NCBI RefSeq assembly: GCF_004342285.1
Contig: NZ_SMCV01000004.1
Location: forward strand, 310,001 to 374,000
Length of the DNA: 64,000 nucleotides
Direction of reading: 5' to 3'
DNA from: Klebsiella sp. BIGb0138
GTDB lineage: Bacteria > Pseudomonadota > Gammaproteobacteria > Enterobacterales > Enterobacteriaceae
Made by a program: the position numbers and the translations under genes. The notes beneath the pieces were generated by a model. The model saw only the letters and a list, made by a program, of their open reading frames with translations, made no database searches and was not told the origin of the DNA. This document shows, one piece after another, positions 48,280-56,808 of the stretch (positions are counted from its first letter, which is position 1; the number at the start of each line of letters is the position of its first letter).

Positions 48280-48853
48280 CGGTCAGTTGCGCGGGCGTCA
48301 GTTGATGTTGAGAGAGGACGATATCGGTACGATCGCCTTGTTTATCATTGAGTTGAATACTTTCCAGGTAGCTCTGGCCGGCCAGGTCGATGGTGGCGAA
48401 GATTTTATCCAGCGGCGTGGTTTTCGGCGTCAGGCGCAGGGTCCATCGCCCTTCGCCTTTATCGACGAACTCGACGCGAAAGTTCTGCTCCAGCACCTGC
48501 CGGTCGGCCTGGAACAGCGCGCGCAGCAGATGGTTGAACTGGAACATCTGCGGATTGTTGGCGGCGGTGATCGTTTGCGGCGGCTGGCCGCCGATCGCCT
48601 GCACCATCCGTTTATCATCCAGCAGCAGCTGCATCGGGAACGGCGCGGTCTGATCCCACAGCAGCCCCTGGTCGCGGGCGATCAACATCTGGCCCTGGGA
48701 TCGCAGCGGCTGCGGCAGATCCTTAATGGTACGGGTTTGATCGAAGTGGGCGCGGATCGTCGGTTGTTCGCTAAAGCGCTGTTGCAGATCGTCAAGCGTC
48801 AGGGCGCTGACCAGCGGGCTGATCAAGAGCGCCAGCAGGGGCCACCCTCTCAT
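48248..48853 (-). CDS. apeL: APE LolA-like periplasmic carrier ApeL
   Basis: A 201-residue protein with a signal peptide (about 1-17) and a LolA-type beta-sheet domain (LTLDDLQQRFSEQPTIRAHFDQTRTIKDL, cut here, at about 18 onward). It is proposed to carry the lipid product across the periplasm between ApeM and the outer membrane. It overlaps apeK by four bases. Confidence 0.88.
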   Translation of the reverse strand: MRGWPLLALLISPLVSALTLDDLQQRFSEQPTIRAHFDQTRTIKDLPQPLRSQGQMLIARDQGLLWDQTAPFPMQLLLDDKRMVQAIGGQPPQTITAANNPQMFQFNHLLRALFQADRQVLEQNFRVEFVDKGEGRWTLRLTPKTTPLDKIFATIDLAGQSYLESIQLNDKQGDRTDIVLSQHQLTPAQLTDDERQRFAAP

Positions 48854-49272
48854 GGCTTCACCCCCATACGTTCAAACAGGATATCCGGGCAGACGAAGCT
48901 CAACTCGCGGCTTTGCTCCGCCACCGCCACCTGGATGGTGTAGCCGGTGGTGGTGCGTTTTCCGCTGTCGGCGGCGAAAATCTCATAGCCGATGCGCAGC
49001 CGGTTTTCGTACTCTTCTATCCGGGCGCGCACGCGAAAACGCTGTTCAAAAGTCAGCACGTCGCGGTACTTCACCCGGGTATCCACCACCGGCCAGAGAT
49101 AGCCGGATTCCTTCATCTGACGGTAGCCATAGTTGAACTGATTGAGCAGCGCCTCGCGGGCGATCTCAAAGTAGCGAAAGTAGTTGCCGTGCCACACCAC
49201 GCCCATCATATCGACGTCGTGAAACGGTACGGTCAGCTCTACCTCGGCAGCAAAACGGGGATCGTTAAGCAC
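48850..49272 (-). CDS. apeK: APE thioesterase ApeK (4HBT family)
   Basis: A 140-residue hotdog thioesterase. The 4-hydroxybenzoyl-CoA thioesterase motif VDMMGVVWHGNYFRYFE (about 20-36) carries the catalytic Asp. It may release or edit acyl-ACP intermediates. It starts three bases after the apeJ stop. Confidence 0.9.
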   Translation of the reverse strand: MLNDPRFAAEVELTVPFHDVDMMGVVWHGNYFRYFEIAREALLNQFNYGYRQMKESGYLWPVVDTRVKYRDVLTFEQRFRVRARIEEYENRLRIGYEIFAADSGKRTTTGYTIQVAVAEQSRELSFVCPDILFERMGVKP

Positions 49273-49275
49273 CCT

Positions 49276-50967
49276 TTACTCCTTCTCTTTGGCATCCGGC
49301 AGCTGCCAGAAATCGAAAAAATTGAACCAGTCCAGCGGCGACTGCAGCGCGTAGTGTTCAAGACGTTGCGCGTAGCGGTCGACCGCCTCCTGCAACGCCG
49401 CCTGGCGTCCGGCCCGCGGCAAGGTCAGCGGGTCGGCAAAGGGTTCACAATGAATATGCAGCTTGCCCTGCTGGCGCAGAGCAAAAATCAGCTGTACCGG
49501 GCAGCGCAGAATTGACGCCAGAATAAACGGACCCTGCGGGAACGGCGCGGGCTGCCCCATGAACTCGCTCCAGCAGACGCGCCATTCGCCGCCGCGCTGG
49601 GGCGTCACGGCAATACGGTCGCCGACGATGGCTACCCATTCGTTACGGTCCAGCTTCTCTTGCAGCAGGATGGCGGTATCCGGGCCGATATCGGTTACCG
49701 GTATCAGGTTTACCCCGGCCTGCGGGGCCATCTCCGCCATGATCTGTTGAAAACGGCGGGCGTTGTCGCTAAACACCAGCGCGTTAATGATCTGGCTGCC
49801 CTGCAGTTGTGCCAGCGCCCGGCAGGCTTCGACATCGCCGAGATGGGAGGCCAGCAAGAGCTTGCCGCCTGGCGTTGTGTTGCTGAGCGCCTCTTCCGCT
49901 CCCGGCGCGAAAACCACATCGCGGTCGAAGCGCAATTCGCCGCGCCAGCCGGCTATCTTATCGAGCATCGCCTCGCCAAAACGCAGAAAGTGGCGATAGC
50001 TGTTGAGGCGCGGCGGCAGCGGTAGCCGGCGGGCGCTAAGCCGATCGCGCACGCGGGAGAGCCAGTTTTGCGAGGCCCGACGGGCGCGATGCGCCGTCAG
50101 CCAGTAGGCGCCCACCACCGGGTAGAGCAGCCATGAAAACGCGCCGCGTCCCAGCAGACGCCAGACCAGCAGCATCAGGCGCATCCCCCACAGCCCCTTC
50201 AGCTCTTCCTGCTGCGCCCAGTGGGGGGCGGCGCGGCGAAACAGCAGGGCAGGGATACGCGGCAACATGCCGAGGAACAGGCGGGTGTGCATCCGGGAGA
50301 TGCGGATGTTGTCCTTCAGGGCATCAAAATGAGACAGCCCGTCGGCGGGATAGGTGACTCGGGTCGCAACAAAATAGCTGTTATGGCCCTGCCAGTAGAG
50401 GCGCACCATCACTTCGGTATCGAAATCCATCCGCTTCCCGAGCGCCACGCGCTGCGCCAGCTGTAGGGTTGGCGCAATCGGGTACACGCGAAAGCCGCAC
50501 ATGCTGTCTTTGAGCTGGAGCGAGAGCGTTTCAATCCACACCCAGACGTGGGTTATCCAGCGGCCATACAGGCGCGAGCGGGGAATAGAGTCATCGTAAA
50601 TCGGCCGCCCGGAGATCAGCCCTCTCGGATGGGCCTGCGCCAGCGCCAGCAGCTGCGGAATATCTTCGATGGCGTGCTGCCCGTCGGCATCGACCTGCAC
50701 GGCGTGGCTATACCCGGCTTCGGCCGCCGCCTGCAGGCCGCGGATTACCGCCGTGCCTTTACCGGCATTGTTCGCCAGCCGAATCAGCGTCAGATTCGGT
50801 TCCCGCATCGCCAGTTGCTCCAGCACCTGCCGGGTGGCTTCGTCACTGCCGTCGTCCACCACGATACAGGGCAGGTGGAACGGCTGCAGCCGGGCAAGCA
50901 CCTGAGACATCATCGCGCCGTGGTTGTAGCAGGGGATCACCACGCAGGGGGTGAAGGTTAGCGACAT
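49276..50967 (-). CDS. apeJ: ApeJ: glycosyltransferase 2 fused to an LpxL-type acyltransferase
   Basis: A 563-residue fusion. The N-terminal GT2 domain (about 5-230) has VVIPCYNHGAMM, VVDDGSDE and QVDADGQH (the DxD-type metal motif); the C-terminal domain (about 310-555) resembles lauroyl-acyltransferase LpxL/HtrB, with ASHLGDVE as an HxxxxD/E-like site. It may build the lipid-like anchor that carries the polyene. Its start overlaps the apeI end by ten bases. Confidence 0.88.
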   Translation of the reverse strand: MSLTFTPCVVIPCYNHGAMMSQVLARLQPFHLPCIVVDDGSDEATRQVLEQLAMREPNLTLIRLANNAGKGTAVIRGLQAAAEAGYSHAVQVDADGQHAIEDIPQLLALAQAHPRGLISGRPIYDDSIPRSRLYGRWITHVWVWIETLSLQLKDSMCGFRVYPIAPTLQLAQRVALGKRMDFDTEVMVRLYWQGHNSYFVATRVTYPADGLSHFDALKDNIRISRMHTRLFLGMLPRIPALLFRRAAPHWAQQEELKGLWGMRLMLLVWRLLGRGAFSWLLYPVVGAYWLTAHRARRASQNWLSRVRDRLSARRLPLPPRLNSYRHFLRFGEAMLDKIAGWRGELRFDRDVVFAPGAEEALSNTTPGGKLLLASHLGDVEACRALAQLQGSQIINALVFSDNARRFQQIMAEMAPQAGVNLIPVTDIGPDTAILLQEKLDRNEWVAIVGDRIAVTPQRGGEWRVCWSEFMGQPAPFPQGPFILASILRCPVQLIFALRQQGKLHIHCEPFADPLTLPRAGRQAALQEAVDRYAQRLEHYALQSPLDWFNFFDFWQLPDAKEKE

Positions 50968-51308
50968 AATCGGATCTTCCCGCTGCTGGCGGTATGTCGC
51001 GCTTCGCCATCGTGGCGCTGATAGCTGAAGGTGAGGATTTGGCGCGCCTCCTGCCAGTTCAGGGTGAGCGTGACGGTAGCATCCGGCAGCAGCGGCGCCT
51101 GAAATTTGACGTTCTGAATGCTGTGGAACCGCCAGCCTGGCGCCAGCAGCGTGGTGGCATAATGCATCACCCAGTCCAGCTGGGCGACGCCGGGCAGCAG
51201 CGGCTGTACGGCAAAATGGCCGCTGAACCAGAAAAGGTTGGGGTCGAGATGGAGAACCACTTCACTCTGCTGCTGGGCCCGATGACGTTCAATTTCATGG
51301 GGTTTCAT
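50958..51308 (-). CDS. apeI: APE hotdog dehydratase ApeI
   Basis: A 116-residue FabA/FabZ-like hotdog protein with FSGHFAVQPLLPGVAQLDW (about 28-46), containing the catalytic-type His and the FPxxPxxPG-like pattern. It is the second dehydratase of the cluster. The ATG at 51306-51308 has AGGAG seven bases upstream and lies inside the end of apeH, so the two overlap by 14 bases. Confidence 0.88.
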   Translation of the reverse strand: MKPHEIERHRAQQQSEVVLHLDPNLFWFSGHFAVQPLLPGVAQLDWVMHYATTLLAPGWRFHSIQNVKFQAPLLPDATVTLTLNWQEARQILTFSYQRHDGEARHTASSGKIRLCR

Positions 51309-52653
51309 GAAACAGCTCCTGTAATTGCGCATAGACACGCTTATTCATGCTGTTAACCGGAATTTCGTCGATAATCCGCCAGTAGCGAGGGATGGCGACC
51401 GGCTCCAGCGTGGGGCGTAGCGCCTGCCGCCACCTTTGCTCAAGGGCTCTGCTCGCGGAGTGCCACTCCTGACGGGTACTTTCATCCAGCACCAGCAGGA
51501 CGCCGACGCCCTGGCGGCCAGCGTGGCTGACGGGGATAGCCGCCGCCTCGCAAATGCCTTCCAGCTCCAGCAGGCGCCGCTCGATCTCGCTGAGCGAAAC
51601 CCGCTTTTCTTCAATTTTTACCACCCGTCCCTGACGCCCGATCAGGCGAAACTGCCCATCTTCGGTGAATTGCAGGGTATCGTCGAGTAACAGGCCGTCT
51701 CGATCGGCGATCAGCGGCGAAAATACGCGAATTTTCGGGCCTTGCGCAATGAACCTGACGCCGGGGAAAGGCTGCCAGGCGCCGTGCTCCTGTTCGCGGC
51801 AGCGCCAGGCAAGGACGCCGGTTTCGGTACTGCCGTAGATCTCATCCGGCCAGCATTTAAGCCACCCGGCCGCCTGGGTGGCATTCTCCCAGGGCAGCAG
51901 TCCGCCCGCAGAGAAGACGGCCGCTACCGGCGGCGGGATCAGCCGGGGGTCAAGGCGCTTCAGGAAGGCCGGGCTACTGATAAACGCATAGCGGTGCCGG
52001 GGATTCAGCGCGCTGAGCTGCTCGGCATAATGCAGCATGGCCGCGTGCAGCGGCAGGCTGAGCGCCATCGGCAGGATGATGCGAAAGGTCAATCCGTAGA
52101 GATGTTGCGGCACCACCGAGGCGACAATACGGCAGCTTTCCAGCCGGGCGGCAAAACGCGTGGCCAGCAGCGCTGCCTCGCGGTCGAGGCAGGCTAACGA
52201 TTTGCTAATCCGCTTCGGTTGCCCCGTCGAACCCGAGGTGAAAAGCTCAATGCAGGCGTCATCGGCCAGCTCGCGCCAGGCGACGGCCTGCGGCGGAGAG
52301 CGCCGGGCGCTGCTGATGACCCATGCCGGGCCGCTCCAGCCAAGAGGTGTGTCGCTGAGCACGCCGTCGAACAGCGCGCGCTGCTCCTCCAGCAGGGAGA
52401 GTCGGTTATGCCCCGGGATCACCGGCGTTTTATGGGCATGCAGCGTGGCCAGCAGCGCGACCAGAAACAGATAGCTGTCGTCAAAACAGAGCGCCCAGCG
52501 TTGCCCCGGGTGCTGCAGCAGCTGTTCCGCCCAGCGCGCGACGTCATCGCGCAAATGGCCTAATGTCCAGACCCGATCGTCCCGCCAGGCCACCAGGGTG
52601 TCGGCCGGGCGGGGAGCATTCAGCCAGCGGGCCATAGAAAGAGGCAAGGTCAT
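51295..52653 (-). CDS. apeH: APE starter-unit AMP ligase ApeH
   Basis: A 452-residue ANL-family adenylating enzyme. The P-loop ELFTSGSTGQPKR (about 135-147), YGSTETG (about 273-279) and the late GRQGRVVKIEEKRVSLSEIE hinge region (about 338-357) are present. It activates the aromatic starter (4-hydroxybenzoate in studied APE pathways) and loads it on a carrier protein. It overlaps apeG by four bases. Confidence 0.92.
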   Translation of the reverse strand: MTLPLSMARWLNAPRPADTLVAWRDDRVWTLGHLRDDVARWAEQLLQHPGQRWALCFDDSYLFLVALLATLHAHKTPVIPGHNRLSLLEEQRALFDGVLSDTPLGWSGPAWVISSARRSPPQAVAWRELADDACIELFTSGSTGQPKRISKSLACLDREAALLATRFAARLESCRIVASVVPQHLYGLTFRIILPMALSLPLHAAMLHYAEQLSALNPRHRYAFISSPAFLKRLDPRLIPPPVAAVFSAGGLLPWENATQAAGWLKCWPDEIYGSTETGVLAWRCREQEHGAWQPFPGVRFIAQGPKIRVFSPLIADRDGLLLDDTLQFTEDGQFRLIGRQGRVVKIEEKRVSLSEIERRLLELEGICEAAAIPVSHAGRQGVGVLLVLDESTRQEWHSASRALEQRWRQALRPTLEPVAIPRYWRIIDEIPVNSMNKRVYAQLQELFHETP

Positions 52654-53231
52654 GAGGATTCTCGCTTAATCATCCGCCGGCGTACCAGCCACTCTCCGGC
52701 CATCAGCGCGCCGATCAGCAGATAGGCAATCATGCCGTTCCACGTGGTCCAGAGCGCCATATCGCCATACAGCGCCGTACAGAGGGCGATACTGCCATTG
52801 GCGATAAAAAACAGGCTCCAGACCTGCGTGACCCGGCGGGTATAGCGCACGGCGGCGGCGGGAAGGTGAGGCTCCTGTAAGCGAGCCAGGCGTTCCACCA
52901 GCGGCATGGCTGACCACAGCGAACCGCCGAACACGGCGAGCATGACGGCGTTCACCGCTACCGGGTAAAACAGCAGCAGCTGGTGCGTTTTCAGCAGCGC
53001 GCTGGCCACGCACAGGACGATCCCCGCCAGCGCCGCCAGCTGGGTGACGACGCGCAGCGGGCCCGCCTGGCGCCGGGTTTGACGCAGGCGTAAACACAGC
53101 AGCAGCGCCATTAATGGAAGCAGCCAGTGCAGGCTGTTATGCGCGAGGCCCAGCCAGATGACACATGGCCAGGCCAGCAGGAGCAGGCTTGTCAGCAGCG
53201 GTATGCCCTTGCGTGAGAGCCCCCCCGACAT
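52650..53231 (-). CDS. apeG: APE cluster membrane protein ApeG (COG4648 type)
   Basis: A 193-residue inner-membrane protein with about six hydrophobic segments and no catalytic motif I can name. Proteins of this type are conserved in APE clusters; the role is unknown. It lies between apeF and apeH in the compact operon. Confidence 0.8.
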   Translation of the reverse strand: MSGGLSRKGIPLLTSLLLLAWPCVIWLGLAHNSLHWLLPLMALLLCLRLRQTRRQAGPLRVVTQLAALAGIVLCVASALLKTHQLLLFYPVAVNAVMLAVFGGSLWSAMPLVERLARLQEPHLPAAAVRYTRRVTQVWSLFFIANGSIALCTALYGDMALWTTWNGMIAYLLIGALMAGEWLVRRRMIKRESS

Positions 53232-53236
53232 GCGGC

Positions 53237-53488
53237 TCAGCCTTCCCGGGACAGGCGTTCGAGCGCATCAACCACATCCTGCACGGTGCGCACGGCTTTA
53301 AACTCTTCCGCCTTGATCTTCTTGCTGGTTTTCTTTTGCAGATGGACGATCATATCGACAGCATCAATGCTATCGAGCTCAAGGTCTTCATACAGGCGCG
53401 CTTCCGGCTTGATATCCTGCGGGTCGATTTCAAACAGCTTGACCAGAAGTGCCGAGACTTCTGCATAAATATCGGGTGATTGAGTCAT
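53237..53488 (-). CDS. apeF: APE acyl carrier protein ApeF
   Basis: An 83-residue acidic carrier protein. The phosphopantetheine site is S40 in LELDSIDAVD. ATG 53488 has GAGG eight bases upstream; the open frame further upstream is not coding. Together with ApeE it carries the growing polyene, and AcpT from the same operon is the expected activating enzyme. Confidence 0.94.
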   Translation of the reverse strand: MTQSPDIYAEVSALLVKLFEIDPQDIKPEARLYEDLELDSIDAVDMIVHLQKKTSKKIKAEEFKAVRTVQDVVDALERLSREG

Positions 53489-53498
53489 AGGGCTTGCC

Positions 53499-53756
53499 TC
53501 AGGTACGTTGGGCGTGGATGAAAGCGGCCAGGGTGGCAACGGAGAAGAAGTGCTGGCGCATCTCGTCGCTTTCGGCGGAGAGCACCACGCCATACCGGTT
53601 CTTCACCGCCAGCCCCAGCTCCAGGGCGTCAATGGAATCCAGACCCAGGCCATCGCCAAAGAGTGCCGCATCGGAGTCAATGTCGTCAGCCGACAGTTCT
53701 TCGAGATTCAGCGTAGTTATGATCAGATTTTTAATTTCAAGATAGAGCGCTTGCAT
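53499..53756 (-). CDS. apeE: APE acyl carrier protein ApeE
   Basis: An 85-residue carrier protein with S41 in LGLDSIDALE. Two adjacent ATGs exist (53759 and 53756); the second has better spacing from AGGA and is used. It overlaps the end of apeD by 20 bases. Paired, non-identical carriers are typical of APE clusters. Confidence 0.94.
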   Translation of the reverse strand: MQALYLEIKNLIITTLNLEELSADDIDSDAALFGDGLGLDSIDALELGLAVKNRYGVVLSAESDEMRQHFFSVATLAAFIHAQRT

Positions 53757-54540
53757 CATTAATTCCTGAAGTAGGCGTAGTACCTGTTTGTAATTGAAGC
53801 AAAAGATGCCGATTTAACTCTCTTGCCGCCAGCGACGGCTCCTGCGAGCGGGCATCGTAAAATGAGTCGATTTGTACCCGATCGCGTACCTCAATGGTAA
53901 ACAGCGGTTTTGTCGGCGGCGCATCGTACCATCTGCACTGCTTGCCGAGCATATGCTCGGTGCAGCGGATCGTCACAACGCGTAAATCGCTGGCGCAGCG
54001 TACGGCAATATTGGCCGCGCCGCGCTGCAGGGTCATGGTTTCGCCGGGGCGGGTACGCGTCCCTTCGGGGAAAATTAAAATGGTATCGCCCTGCTGTAGC
54101 CGCTGCCGGCTGGCGGGCAGCAGCGAATCCGCCTGATCGTTAATCAAATAATCTGCCGCGCGAATCACGCCGCTGACGAACGGGTTTTTCAGCAACGCGC
54201 TTTTTACCAGACAATCGGTCTCCGGCATGATCGAAGCCAGCATCACGTAGTCGATCAGGCTTGGATGATTGGCCACCACCAGACAACCGCGCTCCTGGCG
54301 CAAAATGTCGCCGCCTGCAATGCGATAATCCAGCACGCCGACGGCTTTCACCACCGTCAGAAAGAGGCGGAAACTGGCCGCAATGCTGCGGCGCGCCAGG
54401 CGACGACGACGGGTTTTATTCCTGACCACCACCAGCAGCAGGTTAAACCAGATGAGGGACAGCAGCAGCCCGCCAAGACCAAACAGGGCGAAACAGACGC
54501 CGGTCATGGCTCCCCGCCAGACCCGGTTCAGACGCTTCAT
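53737..54540 (-). CDS. apeD: APE lysophospholipid-type acyltransferase ApeD
   Basis: A 267-residue PlsC-family acyltransferase. An N-terminal membrane segment (about 15-37) leads to the catalytic NHPSLID (HxxxxD, about 92-98) and FPEGTRT (about 159-165). It probably transfers the completed polyenoyl chain to a glycolipid acceptor. The start ATG 54540 overlaps the apeC stop (ATGA); an earlier ATG at 54552 is possible. Confidence 0.9.
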   Translation of the reverse strand: MKRLNRVWRGAMTGVCFALFGLGGLLLSLIWFNLLLVVVRNKTRRRRLARRSIAASFRLFLTVVKAVGVLDYRIAGGDILRQERGCLVVANHPSLIDYVMLASIMPETDCLVKSALLKNPFVSGVIRAADYLINDQADSLLPASRQRLQQGDTILIFPEGTRTRPGETMTLQRGAANIAVRCASDLRVVTIRCTEHMLGKQCRWYDAPPTKPLFTIEVRDRVQIDSFYDARSQEPSLAARELNRHLLLQLQTGTTPTSGINDASALS

Positions 54541-55259
54541 GCGCGACTCCATTGCCACTGTACGCGTTCGCCGGGGAGGGTGAAGGCGGGGCGGTCCCGC
54601 AAATAGTGTTGTAAAAATAATAAGCTCTGCGGAAGTTCTGTTTCGGCACATGGGCTAGCGCTGTGGCTGGCGCAGCGCCAGGATTCTCCGGCTTCAATCA
54701 CCAGCGCCAGCGCGTAGGGCCAGATGGGCATCGCCGGCGGTAGCTGCGGATGATAAAACTCGGGCAGGTGGCCGTCGAAATCCACCATCAGCACCCGCTG
54801 ATAGCCCGCCTGCAGCAGGCACATGACTTCACATAGCCCCTGCTGGAAGGTATCCCGCCCGGCCGAAAGCGAAGAGGAAACGATCGGCCGTTGGGCGGCA
54901 ATCGTCAGATTCCCCACCGCCGAGTTATGGACGGAAAGGGCGAAGTCGGTCGGGGAGATGGCCTGTTGCGTCGCCAGAGCGTGGAGAATGCGATAATTGC
55001 GTTCCAGTTCGCCATGGCGGCTGGTGTACAGTACGGCATCGATATGATGGCGGCGCAGCATGGCCAGCCCGCACTCGACGGCGAGTTTACTGCCGGAACT
55101 GAGGCGTCTGGCGGTCATCATCGGTAATTCGGTTAGTTTTGCCTGTGGGGATGAGGGATCGATGGCGTACGGATGCCGTGACCATTGCTGCCACTGCGTC
55201 GTTTCGCTCATTCCCGGGGCCCGGCCCTGCCAGTCAACTATGTTTAGTGCAAATTTCAT
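54537..55259 (-). CDS. apeC: APE ketosynthase chain-length-factor-like protein ApeC
   Basis: A 240-residue beta-ketoacyl-synthase N-domain-like protein, shorter than a full ketosynthase and without a catalytic Cys at the usual place (SVHNSAVGNLTIA, about 137-149, replaces the active-site block). Such proteins act as chain-length partners of a real ketosynthase. A TTG at 55262 is also possible, but ATG 55257-55259 is preferred. It is the first gene of the 17-gene ape-acpT operon. I see no apeA- or apeB-like gene upstream. Confidence 0.88.
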   Translation of the reverse strand: MKFALNIVDWQGRAPGMSETTQWQQWSRHPYAIDPSSPQAKLTELPMMTARRLSSGSKLAVECGLAMLRRHHIDAVLYTSRHGELERNYRILHALATQQAISPTDFALSVHNSAVGNLTIAAQRPIVSSSLSAGRDTFQQGLCEVMCLLQAGYQRVLMVDFDGHLPEFYHPQLPPAMPIWPYALALVIEAGESWRCASHSASPCAETELPQSLLFLQHYLRDRPAFTLPGERVQWQWSRA

Positions 55260-55693
55260 CAACGCGTATCCGCGATAAACCGGTGATCTGAGTGCCGTTT
55301 TTTAACGTCACTTTTTATTTTTGTTCTGGCCCGCGTATACAGTATGGCTAACGCCTCAACGAACGGCGCGTTAACGACCTGGATTGTTTAGCGTTCCGTT
55401 TTTTTGCCGACCGGATGTCCGCCCTCAGGATTGGCTTGAGGACATATCGGGCAAGCGTAGTCACCGCATGACAATTTATGGGGCGAGATCCGGGCGTATT
55501 TTCGATATTTTCGCCCGTCAGTGCAATTTATTATGGCAAATATCAGCGTCTGACAGAGATATTCCATCCCGTCGTTAACAGATTGATGGCCCGTCTTCGA
55601 CATTTCCGCCACATATTGTACCGGGCGGCAAATGAATACATAGGATAATGCCGAATCCAGTATCGCAGCAGAATAGTCTCTGACCCTATTCCT
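55260..55693 (-). promoter_or_regulatory. Upstream region of the APE operon
   Basis: About 430 bases without a convincing gene; more AT-rich than the flanks, with several short dyads (for example CTCA and TGAG inside TGTCC-GGACA near 55428-55455). The ape promoter should lie here; I cannot point to a confident -10/-35. A 114-residue open frame across it does not look like protein. Confidence 0.4.
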
Positions 55694-55729
55694 CTTCAGG
55701 GGTAAGCATTGGCGCGCCAACCCCTGAAG
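55694..55729 (-). terminator. Hairpin after the small lipoprotein gene
   Basis: CTTCAGGGG and CCCCTGAAG form a perfect 9-bp stem; the loop contains the self-complementary TTGGCGCGCCAA. It starts 29 bases past the lipoprotein stop. No T-run follows, so termination efficiency is uncertain. Confidence 0.55.
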
Positions 55730-55757
55730 CAACGATGGATTGCTGCGACGGGGGCGA

Positions 55758-56147
55758 TTACAGGCTCGAACCCGCGGCCAGATTTACCTGAATATCTTTA
55801 TCCAGGTTGTGGACCCAGCGGTTATAGTTTTTATGGATTTTCCCATCGGACGCCATCAGATTGCTGCTGCTGACGTAGTGAATAGAATAACCGGTGGCGG
55901 AGTAATTAATACGGACCTCAGCGACATGGTCACGCGCCTGCTGCCGCGCGGCGATCGTGCCAGGGGCGGTTTCCGACATGATCCACTGGCGCTGCACCCC
56001 GGCCCGCAGAATGGCCTGCTTCACCTGAGCATCGCTATGGCCAGCGCTGACGGTGGTCTGAATCTGCTCAACCGGCGCGGTGCGCGCGCAGCCCGCCAAC
56101 GTACCCACCACCGCAATAGCGGCAAACCACTGCACATATTTTTTCAT
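55758..56147 (-). CDS. Small uncharacterised lipoprotein
   Basis: A 129-residue predicted lipoprotein. The signal peptide is followed by the lipobox LAGC (about 17-20) with Ala at +2, consistent with the outer membrane. The mature region has VKQAILRAGVQRQWIM and a tyrosine-containing RINYSATGYSIHYVSS segment. I do not know its function. It is monocistronic, with its ribosome site AGGGAG before ATG 56147. Confidence 0.8.
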   Translation of the reverse strand: MKKYVQWFAAIAVVGTLAGCARTAPVEQIQTTVSAGHSDAQVKQAILRAGVQRQWIMSETAPGTIAARQQARDHVAEVRINYSATGYSIHYVSSSNLMASDGKIHKNYNRWVHNLDKDIQVNLAAGSSL

Positions 56148-56808
56148 GAATACTCCCTGTCAAATTACCGGTAATACAATGAAATGGCTGACCTTAAAAT
56201 GAATATCAGCCACAAGAGCGTCCCGGATAAATATCCCGTGTGGATTTCCGTGTTATCGCAAGGTGGGACAGTTTTTATCATAAAGGATAGCGAGCGAGGC
56301 CACCAGCAGCAATGAGTGATGAACCATGGTGTTATGAAGTTGAATTTTAACGACGTAACGGGAATTCACAAAATTTATACAATCAACATTATTATTCGCC
56401 AGACAGTTAATTCGCGGGGATATTCAGCCATATCGTTGGCGGTATTTAAATATATCCCCGCCATATTTCACGTTGTCTGTGGGGGGCGGTGCTCCAGGGG
56501 AAGGGTTAGGACATCCCTGTCGCTCGCCGGGGACCGCCTTCAGCGGTTCAAATTCGTACCTGGCGAATTGCTCTCTCTCCTGGCGCCTTATTGAGGGGAT
56601 ATACAAAAAATCATTCACGCCGTAGCCAGGCGAAAAAGAAAGTCAATCATCATATATCGCAGGGTTATTATTGCCGCGTGCGGAACCGGCTCCTTAGGCT
56701 GAGGGCGACCGCGCGGCCCGCCGAAGCGGGAATTTCCACGCCGCGTGCTGCTTTTGGGCGGGCGACATGGTAATAGTGAAACCTTGTGGTAAAAATCTGG
56801 TGGACCCG
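56148..56808. other. Non-coding gap between the lipoprotein gene and yhhS
   Basis: About 660 bases with no convincing gene. It contains an inverted repeat, CGGGGATAT (56415-56423) and ATATCCCCG (56452-56460), and a short CCCGC-CGAA-GCGGG hairpin near 56717. Short open frames here do not resemble proteins. It should contain divergent promoters for the lipoprotein gene and yhhS. Confidence 0.5.

Noticed and set aside
55388-55732. 114-codon frame upstream of apeC
   Set aside because: Irregular composition, no ribosome site, and it crosses the hairpin at 55694-55729; judged non-coding.
56316-56773. Short frames between the lipoprotein gene and yhhS
   Set aside because: No ribosome sites or protein-like patterns; the region holds inverted repeats and promoters.
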